NCBI GenBank assembly: GCA_023269085.1
Contig: JAHFML010000004.1
Location: 1-33,004 of the forward strand
Direction: 5' to 3'
Length of the DNA: 33,004 nucleotides
From: a bacterium
GTDB taxonomy: Bacteria > Patescibacteriota > Minisyncoccia > Phycocordibacterales > Phycocordibacteraceae
Shown: positions 1 to 8,502 of the stretch, piece by piece
Numbering within the stretch: position 1 is the stretch's first letter
Layout of the letters: every line of letters starts with the position of its first letter
Position numbers and translations under genes: made by a program
Notes under the pieces: model-generated
Seen by the model: only the letters and a program-made list of their open reading frames with translations
The model's database searches: none
Told to the model about the DNA's origin: nothing

Positions 1-161
1 AGTCACCGCATTGGGGGCAGATGCGGCCTTTTTTTAAAGTGCATATTAAATATTCGTGATATTGGCTTGTATGTACGCCACCATACTCCTAAATCAGCCT
101 CCCGAAAGTTTCTTTAACCGCAGATTCATAGCACAAACCTCAACCTGAAAGGAGAATAATC

Positions 162-680
162 ATGGACAAGCATGTGTCCGTTGGAAAGTTGATTGTCTTG
201 ATGCTTGCTCTCATCGTCCTGCTGTATGCGGGCGGTGTCATCAAGCAGTACTTGTCGCCAGTGCATGTCGACAAGGTCATCGAAATCGCTGACGTCGCGG
301 CAACCGCCGCGAGCAGTATCGACCGGAAAGACAACATCGCCGCCAGAATCGCCTTCAACAAAACACAGGCGGAGATCTGCGCCGCCGACCATGCGAAATG
401 TATTGGCGGATTCGTGAAGGTCGCGGATTCAGGCAATCTGCTGCTCATCGCCGAATGCACCACCGCGTGCAGTGCCGATGAAATCGGGGCCGAGAATATC
501 GCGGCCAGTATTGGCGAGCCGTCGCTCTTGGGGCAGTATGAATACTTGCTGTTCCCCGGCGACATTGGTTGGGAAAATTCGGTCCGGCAGTTTGAGCAGC
601 AACACTCGATGGCTCGCTCAATAACCGGACGAGTTGCTCGATGCAAAATGCCGGACTGCAGTCCGGTCGTCATGGTCTGA
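162..680 (+). CDS. hypothetical membrane-anchored protein
   Basis: ORF with SD (aaaggaga) upstream of ATG; N-terminal hydrophobic helix (LIVLMLALIVLLYAGG); Cys-containing exported portion; followed by an intrinsic terminator. Confidence 0.75.
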   Translation: MDKHVSVGKLIVLMLALIVLLYAGGVIKQYLSPVHVDKVIEIADVAATAASSIDRKDNIAARIAFNKTQAEICAADHAKCIGGFVKVADSGNLLLIAECTTACSADEIGAENIAASIGEPSLLGQYEYLLFPGDIGWENSVRQFEQQHSMARSITGRVARCKMPDCSPVVMV

Positions 681-697
681 CTTTCGTCCTCTCACGC

Positions 698-731
698 GGC
701 GCGAATCCTAAGAAGGATTCGCGCCGTTTTG
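698..731 (+). terminator. intrinsic terminator after ORF 162-680
   Basis: GGCGCGAATCCT...AGGATTCGCGCC hairpin followed by gttttgtt. Confidence 0.85.
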
Positions 732-792
732 TTGCTATATTCCCTATAAGGAGTAGTGTACTCGTCAGATATCTTTCCCACAGGAGGGGACT

Positions 793-1263
793 ATGCTCAT
801 TCGCACTATAGTAACTATCGCAATCGGCGTGACCACGAACGTGACTCATGCTGAAAACGCTTTTACCACCGTCTTCGGCGATGTTATGACGATCACGTCT
901 GACAACAAAGCCGCGTTGGGAGGATTTGTGCCTGCATTTCGGGCTGCTGCCCGGCAGGTCATCTTTACGGGTAAACGGATCAGAATTGATGGATTCTGCG
1001 GGTCGGCCTGCGCGACCTTCGCTGATGATGCGCGACCGAACGTGTGCATCACGCCGAATGCCGTGTTCGGCTTTCACAAAGAGAGATCTTCTCTCTACGC
1101 GTGGGCTCACGAGCCGTTGACAGACGAGCCGACCATGTACACTGATCCGCGATTTTCTGCGGACATTGCCACATGGGTCAATCGGCACGGAGGTTATCCG
1201 ATTGAAAGAGTTCTTCTAATGAATAACGACGAAGCGACCGCCTTCTGGCCGCGATGCAAATGA
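793..1263 (+). CDS. secreted protein, possibly ClpP/crotonase-like periplasmic fold
   Basis: SD (aggaggg) before ATG; signal peptide MLIRTIVTIAIGVTTNVTHA; motif GFCGSACATFADDARPNVCITPNAVFGFHK resembles the SAC(A) motif of ClpP-like periplasmic proteins. Confidence 0.65.
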   Translation: MLIRTIVTIAIGVTTNVTHAENAFTTVFGDVMTITSDNKAALGGFVPAFRAAARQVIFTGKRIRIDGFCGSACATFADDARPNVCITPNAVFGFHKERSSLYAWAHEPLTDEPTMYTDPRFSADIATWVNRHGGYPIERVLLMNNDEATAFWPRCK

Positions 1264-1273
1264 TCCTTACCCG

Positions 1274-1305
1274 ACGGCGCAGATACATTCTGCGCCGTTC
1301 GATTT
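1274..1305 (+). terminator. intrinsic terminator
   Basis: ACGGCGCAGA-tacat-TCTGCGCCGT hairpin followed by tcgatttt. Confidence 0.8.
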
Positions 1306-1333
1306 TGCATACGAAAAAATAAGAGCGTATAAT
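1305..1333 (+). promoter_or_regulatory. promoter of dnaJ
   Basis: TTGCAT-N17-TATAAT, 7 nt before dnaJ ATG (leaderless geometry). Confidence 0.7.
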
Positions 1334-1340
1334 CGCAGAT

Positions 1341-2441
1341 ATGGCAAAAGATTATTACGCGGTGCTCGGGGTCGAGAAGAAGGCGACTCAAGAGGACGTC
1401 AAGAAGGCATTCCGGAAGCTGGCACACAAGCATCACCCCGACAAGGGCGGTGAGGGCGACACCTTCAAAGAGATAACCGAAGCCTATGCGATTCTTGGCG
1501 ACGAGAAGAAGCGCCGCGAATACGACACCTATGGGCAATCATTTGCCGGCGGCTCGACCGGCTCGGGGCAAAGCGGCAACCCGTTTGCAGGGTTCGACTT
1601 CTCGCAATTCCAGCAGGGCTTCGGGCAAGGCGGCGTCGAGTTCGACTTCGGTGACATGTTCGGCGATATGTTTGGTGGCCGAGGCGGTCAGGCGCGTGCG
1701 CCAAGAGGCCGCGATATCTCGATCGATCTCGAGATCCCGTTCAAAGAAGCCATCTTCGGCACGACGCGCAAGGTGCTCATCGGTAAGGTCTCGACCTGCG
1801 CCACCTGCCACGGCAATGGCGCGAAGCCCGGCACCGAGCTGGAGCAGTGTAAGACCTGTAGCGGGAGCGGCCGCGTCCACGAGATGCGCAACTCTATCCT
1901 CGGGCAATTCTCGAGCGTGCGCGCCTGCACACTCTGCGATGGTACGGGTAAGATACCGAAAGAGAAGTGTCACGAATGCAAGGGCCACGGCGTGTCTCGA
2001 AGAGAAGAAGAGATAACCGTCGCTGTCCCGGCTGGCATCGACAACGGCGAGACGCTGCGTCTCTCGGGCTACGGCGAAGCGGTCAAGGCGGGCACCGCGG
2101 GCGACCTCTACGTCAAGATGCACGTGAAGCCGCACCCGACCTTCCGTCGCGAGGGTGCGAATCTCGTCATGCACCTGCCCGTGAAGCTCACCGACGCGAT
2201 CCTCGGCATCACGGTCCCGGTTGAGACGCTAGAAGGGAAGACGCTTGAGGTGAAGATCCCCGCGATGAAGCAACCAATCGAGCTCCTGCGTGTCCGTGGC
2301 AAGGGCATCCCGCTCGGTGGTGGCATGGTCCGAGCGGAGTCGAGGGGCGATCTCATCATCGAGCTCGAAGTTGCCCTCCCGCACAAGCTATCGAGTAAAG
2401 CGCGCCACGCTGTTGAAGACTTGAAGAGCGAGGGGCTCTAG
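1341..2441 (+). CDS. dnaJ: molecular chaperone DnaJ
   Basis: J-domain (HHPDKGG), G/F-rich linker, CxxCxGxG zinc repeats, C-terminal substrate-binding domain. Confidence 0.97.
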   Translation: MAKDYYAVLGVEKKATQEDVKKAFRKLAHKHHPDKGGEGDTFKEITEAYAILGDEKKRREYDTYGQSFAGGSTGSGQSGNPFAGFDFSQFQQGFGQGGVEFDFGDMFGDMFGGRGGQARAPRGRDISIDLEIPFKEAIFGTTRKVLIGKVSTCATCHGNGAKPGTELEQCKTCSGSGRVHEMRNSILGQFSSVRACTLCDGTGKIPKEKCHECKGHGVSRREEEITVAVPAGIDNGETLRLSGYGEAVKAGTAGDLYVKMHVKPHPTFRREGANLVMHLPVKLTDAILGITVPVETLEGKTLEVKIPAMKQPIELLRVRGKGIPLGGGMVRAESRGDLIIELEVALPHKLSSKARHAVEDLKSEGL

Positions 2442-2457
2442 CGTGTAGAATAGAGGT

Positions 2458-2979
2458 ATGACCGCTACCGGCAGTATCGCGACCGTCACCACCCTCGCCA
2501 CCCACACCGCGCTCTCGGCGTGGAGCTTCGCGAGCGCCTTCCTCATCGTCCTCGTCCTCACGAGCGCCTTCTTCGTCTTCGCGTGGTATGTCGGGCGCGG
2601 GCCCTTTGTCGCGGTTCTCTTATCCTTCTATGCCGCCTATGCGCTCTATGCGATGTTCCCGTATATGGCATATCTCCCGACGGCGCCCGCACTCACCGCG
2701 CTTCTCGCGCATGTTGGCGTCTATCTCGGCCTCTCCTTTATCTTCTATATGATCCTGCGTCGCGTCGTCGTCTCTGACTTCCTCTATATCGGCGTCTTCG
2801 GTCTCCTCGTACTCTCCTTCCTCGCCGCGGCATTCCTCATCGCGCTCGCGTATCATGTCTTCGTCGTGACCGACCTCTACCACTTCACGCCGGCTATCGA
2901 CGCGCTCTTCGTGCCGAAGCAATATCTCTTCTGGTGGTTCATCGCCCCCGCCATCGGCCTCTTCTTCTTGGCACGGTAA
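2458..2979 (+). CDS. polytopic membrane protein, unknown function
   Basis: 173 aa with several hydrophobic helices; TAGAAT box 6 nt before ATG. Confidence 0.75.
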   Translation: MTATGSIATVTTLATHTALSAWSFASAFLIVLVLTSAFFVFAWYVGRGPFVAVLLSFYAAYALYAMFPYMAYLPTAPALTALLAHVGVYLGLSFIFYMILRRVVVSDFLYIGVFGLLVLSFLAAAFLIALAYHVFVVTDLYHFTPAIDALFVPKQYLFWWFIAPAIGLFFLAR

Positions 2980-2982
2980 GGT

Positions 2983-4782
2983 ATGACTCACGTTGATGCA
3001 CCGATCGAAAATCCGGTATCCTTCCGAGAAGGAGTTCGAGGTGTCTTCCAACGACTTCAATCGTATCGCACTCGGCTCGGCTTCCTTTTTATCCTCGGCC
3101 TTGTTTCTGCGGCCGCAAACGGCACGGTTCCCTATGTGACAGGACGCTTTTTTGATGCGCTTATCGGTCTTTCGCGCGGAGACGCATCAAGTAGCACCTC
3201 ATTCCCACTCTGGGCGCTGATGCTTACCGTCTGGGCGACCACACAAGTCATCGCCAATGCAGTCGACTGGGTGATGGATCGTTCTCGTCGAACAATTGAT
3301 AGCCGTCTGCAATCTTCTATTCAGTCCGAAGGATTCATTCACTTGCTGCGGCTACCTCTTTCGTATCACACGCACGAGCATATCAATGCGGTTGTTTCTA
3401 AAATAAGCACGGCAAGTTGGCGAGTTACCTCTCTAACCGAACAAGTAATCCAAGTAGCGCCTCAATTGCTTTCTGTCCTTATCGGCATCGTGCTCGCGGC
3501 GAGTATCAGTGTGCCCATGGCTGGCGTTCTCGCAGTAGGAGTCCTGCTCTATATAGTTCTACTCTCTTTCATCTTGAGACCTGTTGCGCTGATGGAACAT
3601 ACGACGCAAGAGTTTTGGAGTAGCGCATGGGACGACGCATCTTCTGCGATAAATCAATCGTCCTATGTAAAGCAGGCGTCAGCCGAAGAGTATGAGACTG
3701 AAAAGATACAACGTGATTTCAATGAAAAAGTTCCCGCGCTCTGGTACTCCGTTCAAAAAATATGGAGTAATGTGAGTTTCTTCCAACGCGCTATCGTCTT
3801 CCTCACTCAACTTACCGTATTTATCTTATCAGCTCACGCCGTCGCGATAGGCACAATGACGGTTGGCGATCTCATCGCTCTCAATGGCTATGCGATGCTC
3901 TTTTTTGGGCCATTCGTCGCACTCGGTCATAGTTGGCAAACCCTTCAAAACGGCCTTACCTCAGCCGGCCTGCTCCAACGAATATTCAACGAGAAGGAGG
4001 AACTCTACCACCCCGCGAACGCGAAGCACGAGGGCATCGAGTTCGGCGCGGTGCGATTTGATGAGGTGACATTTAAATACGAGAGCGACCAAGCGCCGAT
4101 ACTCGCGCACCTCTCCTTCACCGCAGAGCCGGGGCAGGTCGTCGCTCTGGTCGGCGAGAGCGGGGTAGGGAAGTCGAGCGCGATCTCGCTCATCTCGGGC
4201 TACTACTTCCCGAGTGAGGGGAGCGTCATGGTCGACGGTGTCGACACGCGAGAATGGGACTTGCTCGCGCTTCGCTCCAAGATCGCGGTGGTGCCCCAAG
4301 AGGTCGCGCTCTTCAACGACACTATCCGTGCGAACATCCGCTACGGCGCGTTCAGCGCAACTGATGCGCAAGTCGAGGAGGCCGCGCGCGAGGCGCATAT
4401 CCACGACTTCATCGAGAAGCAGGCGAAGGGCTATGACACCCTCGTCGGCGAGCGCGGGATCAAGCTCTCGGTGGGGCAGAAGCAGAGAATAGCGATCGCG
4501 CGCGCCATATTACGCAACCCCGAGTTCCTTATCCTCGACGAGCCGACCTCGGCGCTCGATATCGAGACCGAACAGCTCATCACCGCCTCGCTCGATCGGC
4601 TGATGCGCGGCCGCACGACCTTCATCGTCGCGCACCGACTCTCGACTATCCGCAAGGCCGACAAGATTCTTGTCATCAAGGACGGCGCCGTCGCCGAGGA
4701 GGGCACGCACGCCGAACTCGCCTCCCGCGAGGGCGGCATCTATCGCCATCTCTATGACCTCCATGTCGGGCTGTATGAGTAG
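2983..4782 (+). CDS. ABC transporter ATP-binding/permease protein (exporter type)
   Basis: N-terminal TM domain plus NBD: Walker A GESGVGKSS, signature LSVGQKQR, Walker B FLILDEPTSALD. Confidence 0.95.
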   Translation: MTHVDAPIENPVSFREGVRGVFQRLQSYRTRLGFLFILGLVSAAANGTVPYVTGRFFDALIGLSRGDASSSTSFPLWALMLTVWATTQVIANAVDWVMDRSRRTIDSRLQSSIQSEGFIHLLRLPLSYHTHEHINAVVSKISTASWRVTSLTEQVIQVAPQLLSVLIGIVLAASISVPMAGVLAVGVLLYIVLLSFILRPVALMEHTTQEFWSSAWDDASSAINQSSYVKQASAEEYETEKIQRDFNEKVPALWYSVQKIWSNVSFFQRAIVFLTQLTVFILSAHAVAIGTMTVGDLIALNGYAMLFFGPFVALGHSWQTLQNGLTSAGLLQRIFNEKEELYHPANAKHEGIEFGAVRFDEVTFKYESDQAPILAHLSFTAEPGQVVALVGESGVGKSSAISLISGYYFPSEGSVMVDGVDTREWDLLALRSKIAVVPQEVALFNDTIRANIRYGAFSATDAQVEEAAREAHIHDFIEKQAKGYDTLVGERGIKLSVGQKQRIAIARAILRNPEFLILDEPTSALDIETEQLITASLDRLMRGRTTFIVAHRLSTIRKADKILVIKDGAVAEEGTHAELASREGGIYRHLYDLHVGLYE

Positions 4783-4801
4783 GTGTGCTACTATATTGAA
4801 T

Positions 4802-5173
4802 ATGCCCGGGAGCAAAAAGGAACATAAACAAGAAGTAACGCTCGACGATCTCGCGCAGATGGTCGCCGGTGGCTTTGCCGAGATTCGACAAGAAATGACG
4901 GGCGGCTTTGCCGAGATTCGAGAGGAGATGGCCGATGGCTTTACCGAGATTCGACAAGAGATGACAAATGGTTTTGCCAAGGTAGATCAGCACTTCACCG
5001 AAGTCGAAGATCGTCTCACGACACTCGAGAAGGGTCAGGTCGAAATCTTCAGAGAGCTCGACGGCATCTCGCGCAAACAAGACGGAATGATGATCTCTCT
5101 CGATGACACCATCTCGCGCGACGAGTTCAGCGCCCTCACCTTGCGCGTCGAGACTCTCGAAGCAGTAGCGTGA
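4802..5173 (+). CDS. coiled-coil protein with 11-residue repeats
   Basis: ATG inside ORF 4670-5173; TACTAT box 7 nt upstream; repeats GGFAEIRQEMT/GGFAEIREEMA/DGFTEIRQEMT/NGFAKVDQHFT. Confidence 0.8.
   Translation: MPGSKKEHKQEVTLDDLAQMVAGGFAEIRQEMTGGFAEIREEMADGFTEIRQEMTNGFAKVDQHFTEVEDRLTTLEKGQVEIFRELDGISRKQDGMMISLDDTISRDEFSALTLRVETLEAVA
4868..4990 (+). repeat. 33-bp tandem repeat inside the coiled-coil CDS
   Basis: ggtggctttgccgagattcgacaagaaatgacg and variants at 4868, 4901, 4934 and a degenerate copy at 4967. Confidence 0.85.
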
Positions 5174-6099
5174 TGAATACGAACGACTTCACTGAACGAT
5201 ACTTGGACGCCGACGAAGTTGCGGATGTTCTGCCGGATTTCTGCCGCACTAACGACATTCCGCCTTCGTTCTTCACTTCTGCGCCTCTGCTCAATACTTT
5301 CTATAACAACAATCGACTCACGCTCGGTATTATTTCCTATCAAAACGAGGACTTTTTATTTTTCACCAAACGATTTAGGAAGGAGTGGCGATTCTTGTTC
5401 AAAGAACCAAACTCTTCTCTGATTGGCGCGATACATGAGAAGTACGGTTTGAATTATATCGCCTCGGCTTTCATCACCGAGAGAGATTTTCATGCGGGCG
5501 AATCGGATACTATTTGCGATGAGGAACAAGTCGTTCTCGATTTCAAGACGATACTTTCTGAACACGACACGCTCTACAAGGATTATGCAAAGAGTATTTC
5601 TAGAGAAACTAATTTGGTTATTGAAAGATACGAATACAACACACATGTTGCTGGTTTACTTAAATTCTTAACCGCATGGCGACATGTAAGGAGCGATCGA
5701 CAAAATAAACACGCAAACATCTTCAATGATATTAATTTTCTGGCACATTTTGGATTCGATGAAAGAATCACGGGTATTGTTATAAAAGATGCCGGAAATA
5801 TTGTTGCTTACAATTTGAATCTTCCCAACGACCTTGATGCCATAGAGTGCATCAGCGCTTTTTCTAAAGTGCTTCGCGGGCACGAGAATCTCGGAATCAT
5901 TCTGAAAATCGAAAATGCCAAGGCGATGCTTGCAAATGGTTTCGAGAGAGTAAATATCGGGCACATAAATAATGATTTCAAAAAACGCCTCGCAAGGCAC
6001 GGTAGCACCATCAAGTTGTACTCGAGACAGCTCTACAAAGACGAAAAGCTTGAGTTGAAAATGCCCGAGAACGAGTGGCTTTCTTATACCGATTTATAA
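5173..6099 (+). CDS. hypothetical protein, possibly acyltransferase (GNAT/FemAB-like)
   Basis: TGATG overlap with the preceding CDS; C-terminal pattern LRGHENLGIILKIENAKAMLANGFERVNIGH resembles a GNAT-like segment. Confidence 0.65.
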   Translation: MNTNDFTERYLDADEVADVLPDFCRTNDIPPSFFTSAPLLNTFYNNNRLTLGIISYQNEDFLFFTKRFRKEWRFLFKEPNSSLIGAIHEKYGLNYIASAFITERDFHAGESDTICDEEQVVLDFKTILSEHDTLYKDYAKSISRETNLVIERYEYNTHVAGLLKFLTAWRHVRSDRQNKHANIFNDINFLAHFGFDERITGIVIKDAGNIVAYNLNLPNDLDAIECISAFSKVLRGHENLGIILKIENAKAMLANGFERVNIGHINNDFKKRLARHGSTIKLYSRQLYKDEKLELKMPENEWLSYTDL

Positions 6100-6115
6100 A
6101 TGGTATAGTCTCTCT

Positions 6116-7369
6116 ATGACCCTCGCCGAAGAGCTGAAAGCACGCGGACTAGTCGAACACGCGTCGGCCGATATCGAGAAGATTCTAAACGCGCCACGCG
6201 CCGTGTATCTCGGCATCGACCCGACCGCCGACTCTATCCAGATCGGGAATCTCGCTGTCGTCCTCCTCATGAAGCGCCTTGGCGACGCGGGGCATAAGCT
6301 CATCTTCCTCATCGGTGGCGGCACTGGGATGATCGGTGACCCGCGAGAGAAGGGCGAACGCGCCTTGCTCGATGCAGCAATCGTCACCAAGAATAAGCGC
6401 GCTATCCAGAAACAGCTCAAGGGTCTGCTCGGCGGCATCTCCTTCAAGCTCGTCGACAATGCTGATTGGCTCATGGATGTGAAGCTCGTCCCCTTCCTCT
6501 GCGAGATCGGCAAGCACTTCACCGTGAACGATCTCGTGAAGCGCGACCTCATCAAGAAGCGTCTCGACACGCCCGACGAAAGCATCTCGTACACCGAATT
6601 CACCTACGCGCTCCTACAAGGCCTCGACTATCTCACTTTGCATAAGAAGTATAGCGTTGATCTGCAGGTCGGCGGCTCCGACCAATGGACAAATATTCTC
6701 TCCGGCGTCGATCTCATCCGCAAGAAGACGAGCGAAGAGGTATTCGCTTTCGCGATGCCGCTCGTCACCGACTCGCTCGGCAAAAAGTTTGGCAAGAGCG
6801 AGGGGAACGCTGTCTGGTTGGATGCGAAGAAGACTTCGCCATTCCGCTTTTATCAATTCTGGATCAACCTGCCCGACACTGACATCGAGAAATATCTGAG
6901 GGTCTACACCTTCTTGCCGCTTGCCGAGATTGATGCGCTTATGGAGCTTCACCGTCGCAACCCGGGTGAGCGACAAGCACAAGAGACGCTCGCGCGCCTC
7001 GTGACCGAGATTGTTCACGGCCCCGCCGCGACCGCGCAGGTCGTCGCCGCGACCGACGCGCTCTTCGGTAGCACCCCCTTCCACGAGCTCTCGCGTGAGG
7101 CACGCGCGGTCGCCCTCGCCGAGGCTCCATCCGTCACCACTTCAAGGTCGAACCTTGAAGTGGGGTATTCACTCGCTGAGGCGCTGGTCGCGGGCGGCCT
7201 CGCGTCAAGCAAGGGCGATGCGAAGCGGCTCATCGAGGGGAAGGGCATCACACTCGGCGGCCTCCCGATACTCGACCCCGATCAGAAGCTGTATCTCGGC
7301 GATCTGCCGGGCGGCCACGCGCTCGTGCGCAAGGGGAGACAGGGCGTGCTCGTTCTCGTTTTGAAATAA
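6116..7369 (+). CDS. tyrS: tyrosyl-tRNA synthetase
   Basis: YLGIDPTADSIQIGNL, GGSDQWTNI, KFGKSEGN and a C-terminal S4-like domain; TATAGT 6 nt before ATG. Confidence 0.96.
   Translation: MTLAEELKARGLVEHASADIEKILNAPRAVYLGIDPTADSIQIGNLAVVLLMKRLGDAGHKLIFLIGGGTGMIGDPREKGERALLDAAIVTKNKRAIQKQLKGLLGGISFKLVDNADWLMDVKLVPFLCEIGKHFTVNDLVKRDLIKKRLDTPDESISYTEFTYALLQGLDYLTLHKKYSVDLQVGGSDQWTNILSGVDLIRKKTSEEVFAFAMPLVTDSLGKKFGKSEGNAVWLDAKKTSPFRFYQFWINLPDTDIEKYLRVYTFLPLAEIDALMELHRRNPGERQAQETLARLVTEIVHGPAATAQVVAATDALFGSTPFHELSREARAVALAEAPSVTTSRSNLEVGYSLAEALVAGGLASSKGDAKRLIEGKGITLGGLPILDPDQKLYLGDLPGGHALVRKGRQGVLVLVLK
7137..7163. repeat. perfect palindrome within tyrS
   Basis: CCACTTCAAGGT-CGA-ACCTTGAAGTGG, 12-bp stem, 3-nt loop. 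Confidence 0.9.
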
Positions 7370-7388
7370 TTGCGGTATCGGCTATACT
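7361..7388 (+). promoter_or_regulatory. putative promoter of tRNA-Tyr overlapping the 3' end of tyrS
   Basis: TTGAAA-N16-TATACT, 9 nt before the tRNA 5' end. Confidence 0.6.
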
Positions 7389-7397
7389 GGCCGTAGC

Positions 7398-7480
7398 GCG
7401 TCGGTGGTAGAGTGGTCAATTACAACAGGCTGTAAACCTGTCGGCTTCGGCCTACGTTGGTTCGAATCCAACCCGGCGCA
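7398..7480 (+). tRNA. tRNA-Tyr (GUA)
   Basis: Acceptor GCGTCGG/CCGGCGC, anticodon stem ACAGG-CTGTAAA-CCTGT (anticodon GTA), long variable arm GGC-TTCG-GCC, T-arm GTTGG-TTCGAAT-CCAAC; no encoded CCA. Confidence 0.95.
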
Positions 7481-7528
7481 CAACTATTGATGAAGGGGTA
7501 AGCAACCGGAAACCTTTCGGCTCTGCAC

Positions 7529-7741
7529 ATGGTTTTGAAAGACAGAACCGGAGCTCATTTTACTGACCTTCCTATGAAAATATTCGAGGCGTTGGGAACC
7601 GGGATCTTTCTCGTTACCCTGTCGGTCATGATGCCGCTGGTTTTTGCTGAAATAGCAAAGACTGCGATCGTCTTCTTGCAGAGTTCAGAGACGGCACTGC
7701 AAGCCGCCGCATCCATCGCCGCTCAAGCGAACCGGCATTAG
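7529..7741 (+). CDS. small putative membrane protein
   Basis: Hydrophobic helix ALGTGIFLVTLSVMMPLVFAEIAKTAIVFL; start may be 7574; followed by a terminator-like hairpin; no clear SD. Confidence 0.45.
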   Translation: MVLKDRTGAHFTDLPMKIFEALGTGIFLVTLSVMMPLVFAEIAKTAIVFLQSSETALQAAASIAAQANRH

Positions 7742-7753
7742 CCGACACCAAGA

Positions 7754-7780
7754 CCAGCCTTACCGGCTGGCTTCTTGTTT
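7754..7780 (+). terminator. terminator-like hairpin after small ORF
   Basis: CCAGCC-ttacc-GGCTGG followed by cttcttgttt. Confidence 0.55.
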
Positions 7781-7812
7781 ATAAAAAACAGGCGACCGAA
7801 GTCGCCTGTTGT
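7779..7812 (-). terminator. intrinsic terminator of the minus-strand gene 7826-8380
   Basis: On minus: ACAGGCGAC-TTCG-GTCGCCTGT followed by TTTTTATAAAC. Confidence 0.85.
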
Positions 7813-7825
7813 TGCCCGAGCCGCA

Positions 7826-8380
7826 CTAGTGTTGCCGGTGCGGGAAGATCAAAACATGGTCGTCGTCGCCGATGGTGTGGACGATCGCGCCGCGAACCGT
7901 GACGAGTCGCCGCGCAGTCCAGACAATGCGACGATGCCTGTTGTTGGCCTCGCCGCAAGCGGCGCGCCAGTTCCGGTCTTCGTCACGGCGTGCCCGTGCA
8001 CGAACACCGAGCTTGGCACGCACACCGGGTTCGGGCAAGCTGTCGAAGATATCCCCGAGGTCGTCGAGAAGGTCGCTGATGACCGCCTCGGGCAAGACAT
8101 CGCCATCGGTCTCGACGATACTCACATCACCAGTCGTGCCGTCGCCGAGTTCATCGTCGCCGCTTTCTTCGTGAGCGGCTGCGATCTCGAACAGGTCAAC
8201 ATCGACCCCGGCTTCGATGAAGAAGCCGAGAGCGTCATAGTCTGCCGGGTCCTGAGTCAGGTCGAGCTCGTCAGAGTCGGCCTCAACATGGCTCACGCCG
8301 GTGAAAAACAGACTCCGCGTCCCAATTGCATTTCCATTCCCATCTACCACGATACTCGTGGTCAGTGCATTGGCTTTCAT
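7826..8380 (-). CDS. hypothetical acidic protein
   Basis: SD AAGGAG upstream of ATG on minus; TTGACA box near 8456-8461 further upstream; own terminator; Asp/Glu-rich centre and basic C-terminus. Confidence 0.7.
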   Translation of the reverse strand: MKANALTTSIVVDGNGNAIGTRSLFFTGVSHVEADSDELDLTQDPADYDALGFFIEAGVDVDLFEIAAAHEESGDDELGDGTTGDVSIVETDGDVLPEAVISDLLDDLGDIFDSLPEPGVRAKLGVRARARRDEDRNWRAACGEANNRHRRIVWTARRLVTVRGAIVHTIGDDDHVLIFPHRQH

Positions 8381-8502
8381 GCCAATTCTCCTTCTTTTCA
8401 GTTGGGGGCACTACGCTCAAACTCCGCTCAGTATGATTACATATCTCGCTATATATGTCAAGATACGCGTGGCGTACAAATTTTTGTGGTATCGTATGCA
8501 CT

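Noticed and set aside
4868-4990. CRISPR-like repeat array
   Set aside because: 33-bp units are contiguous, in frame and encode a coiled coil; no spacers and no cas genes.
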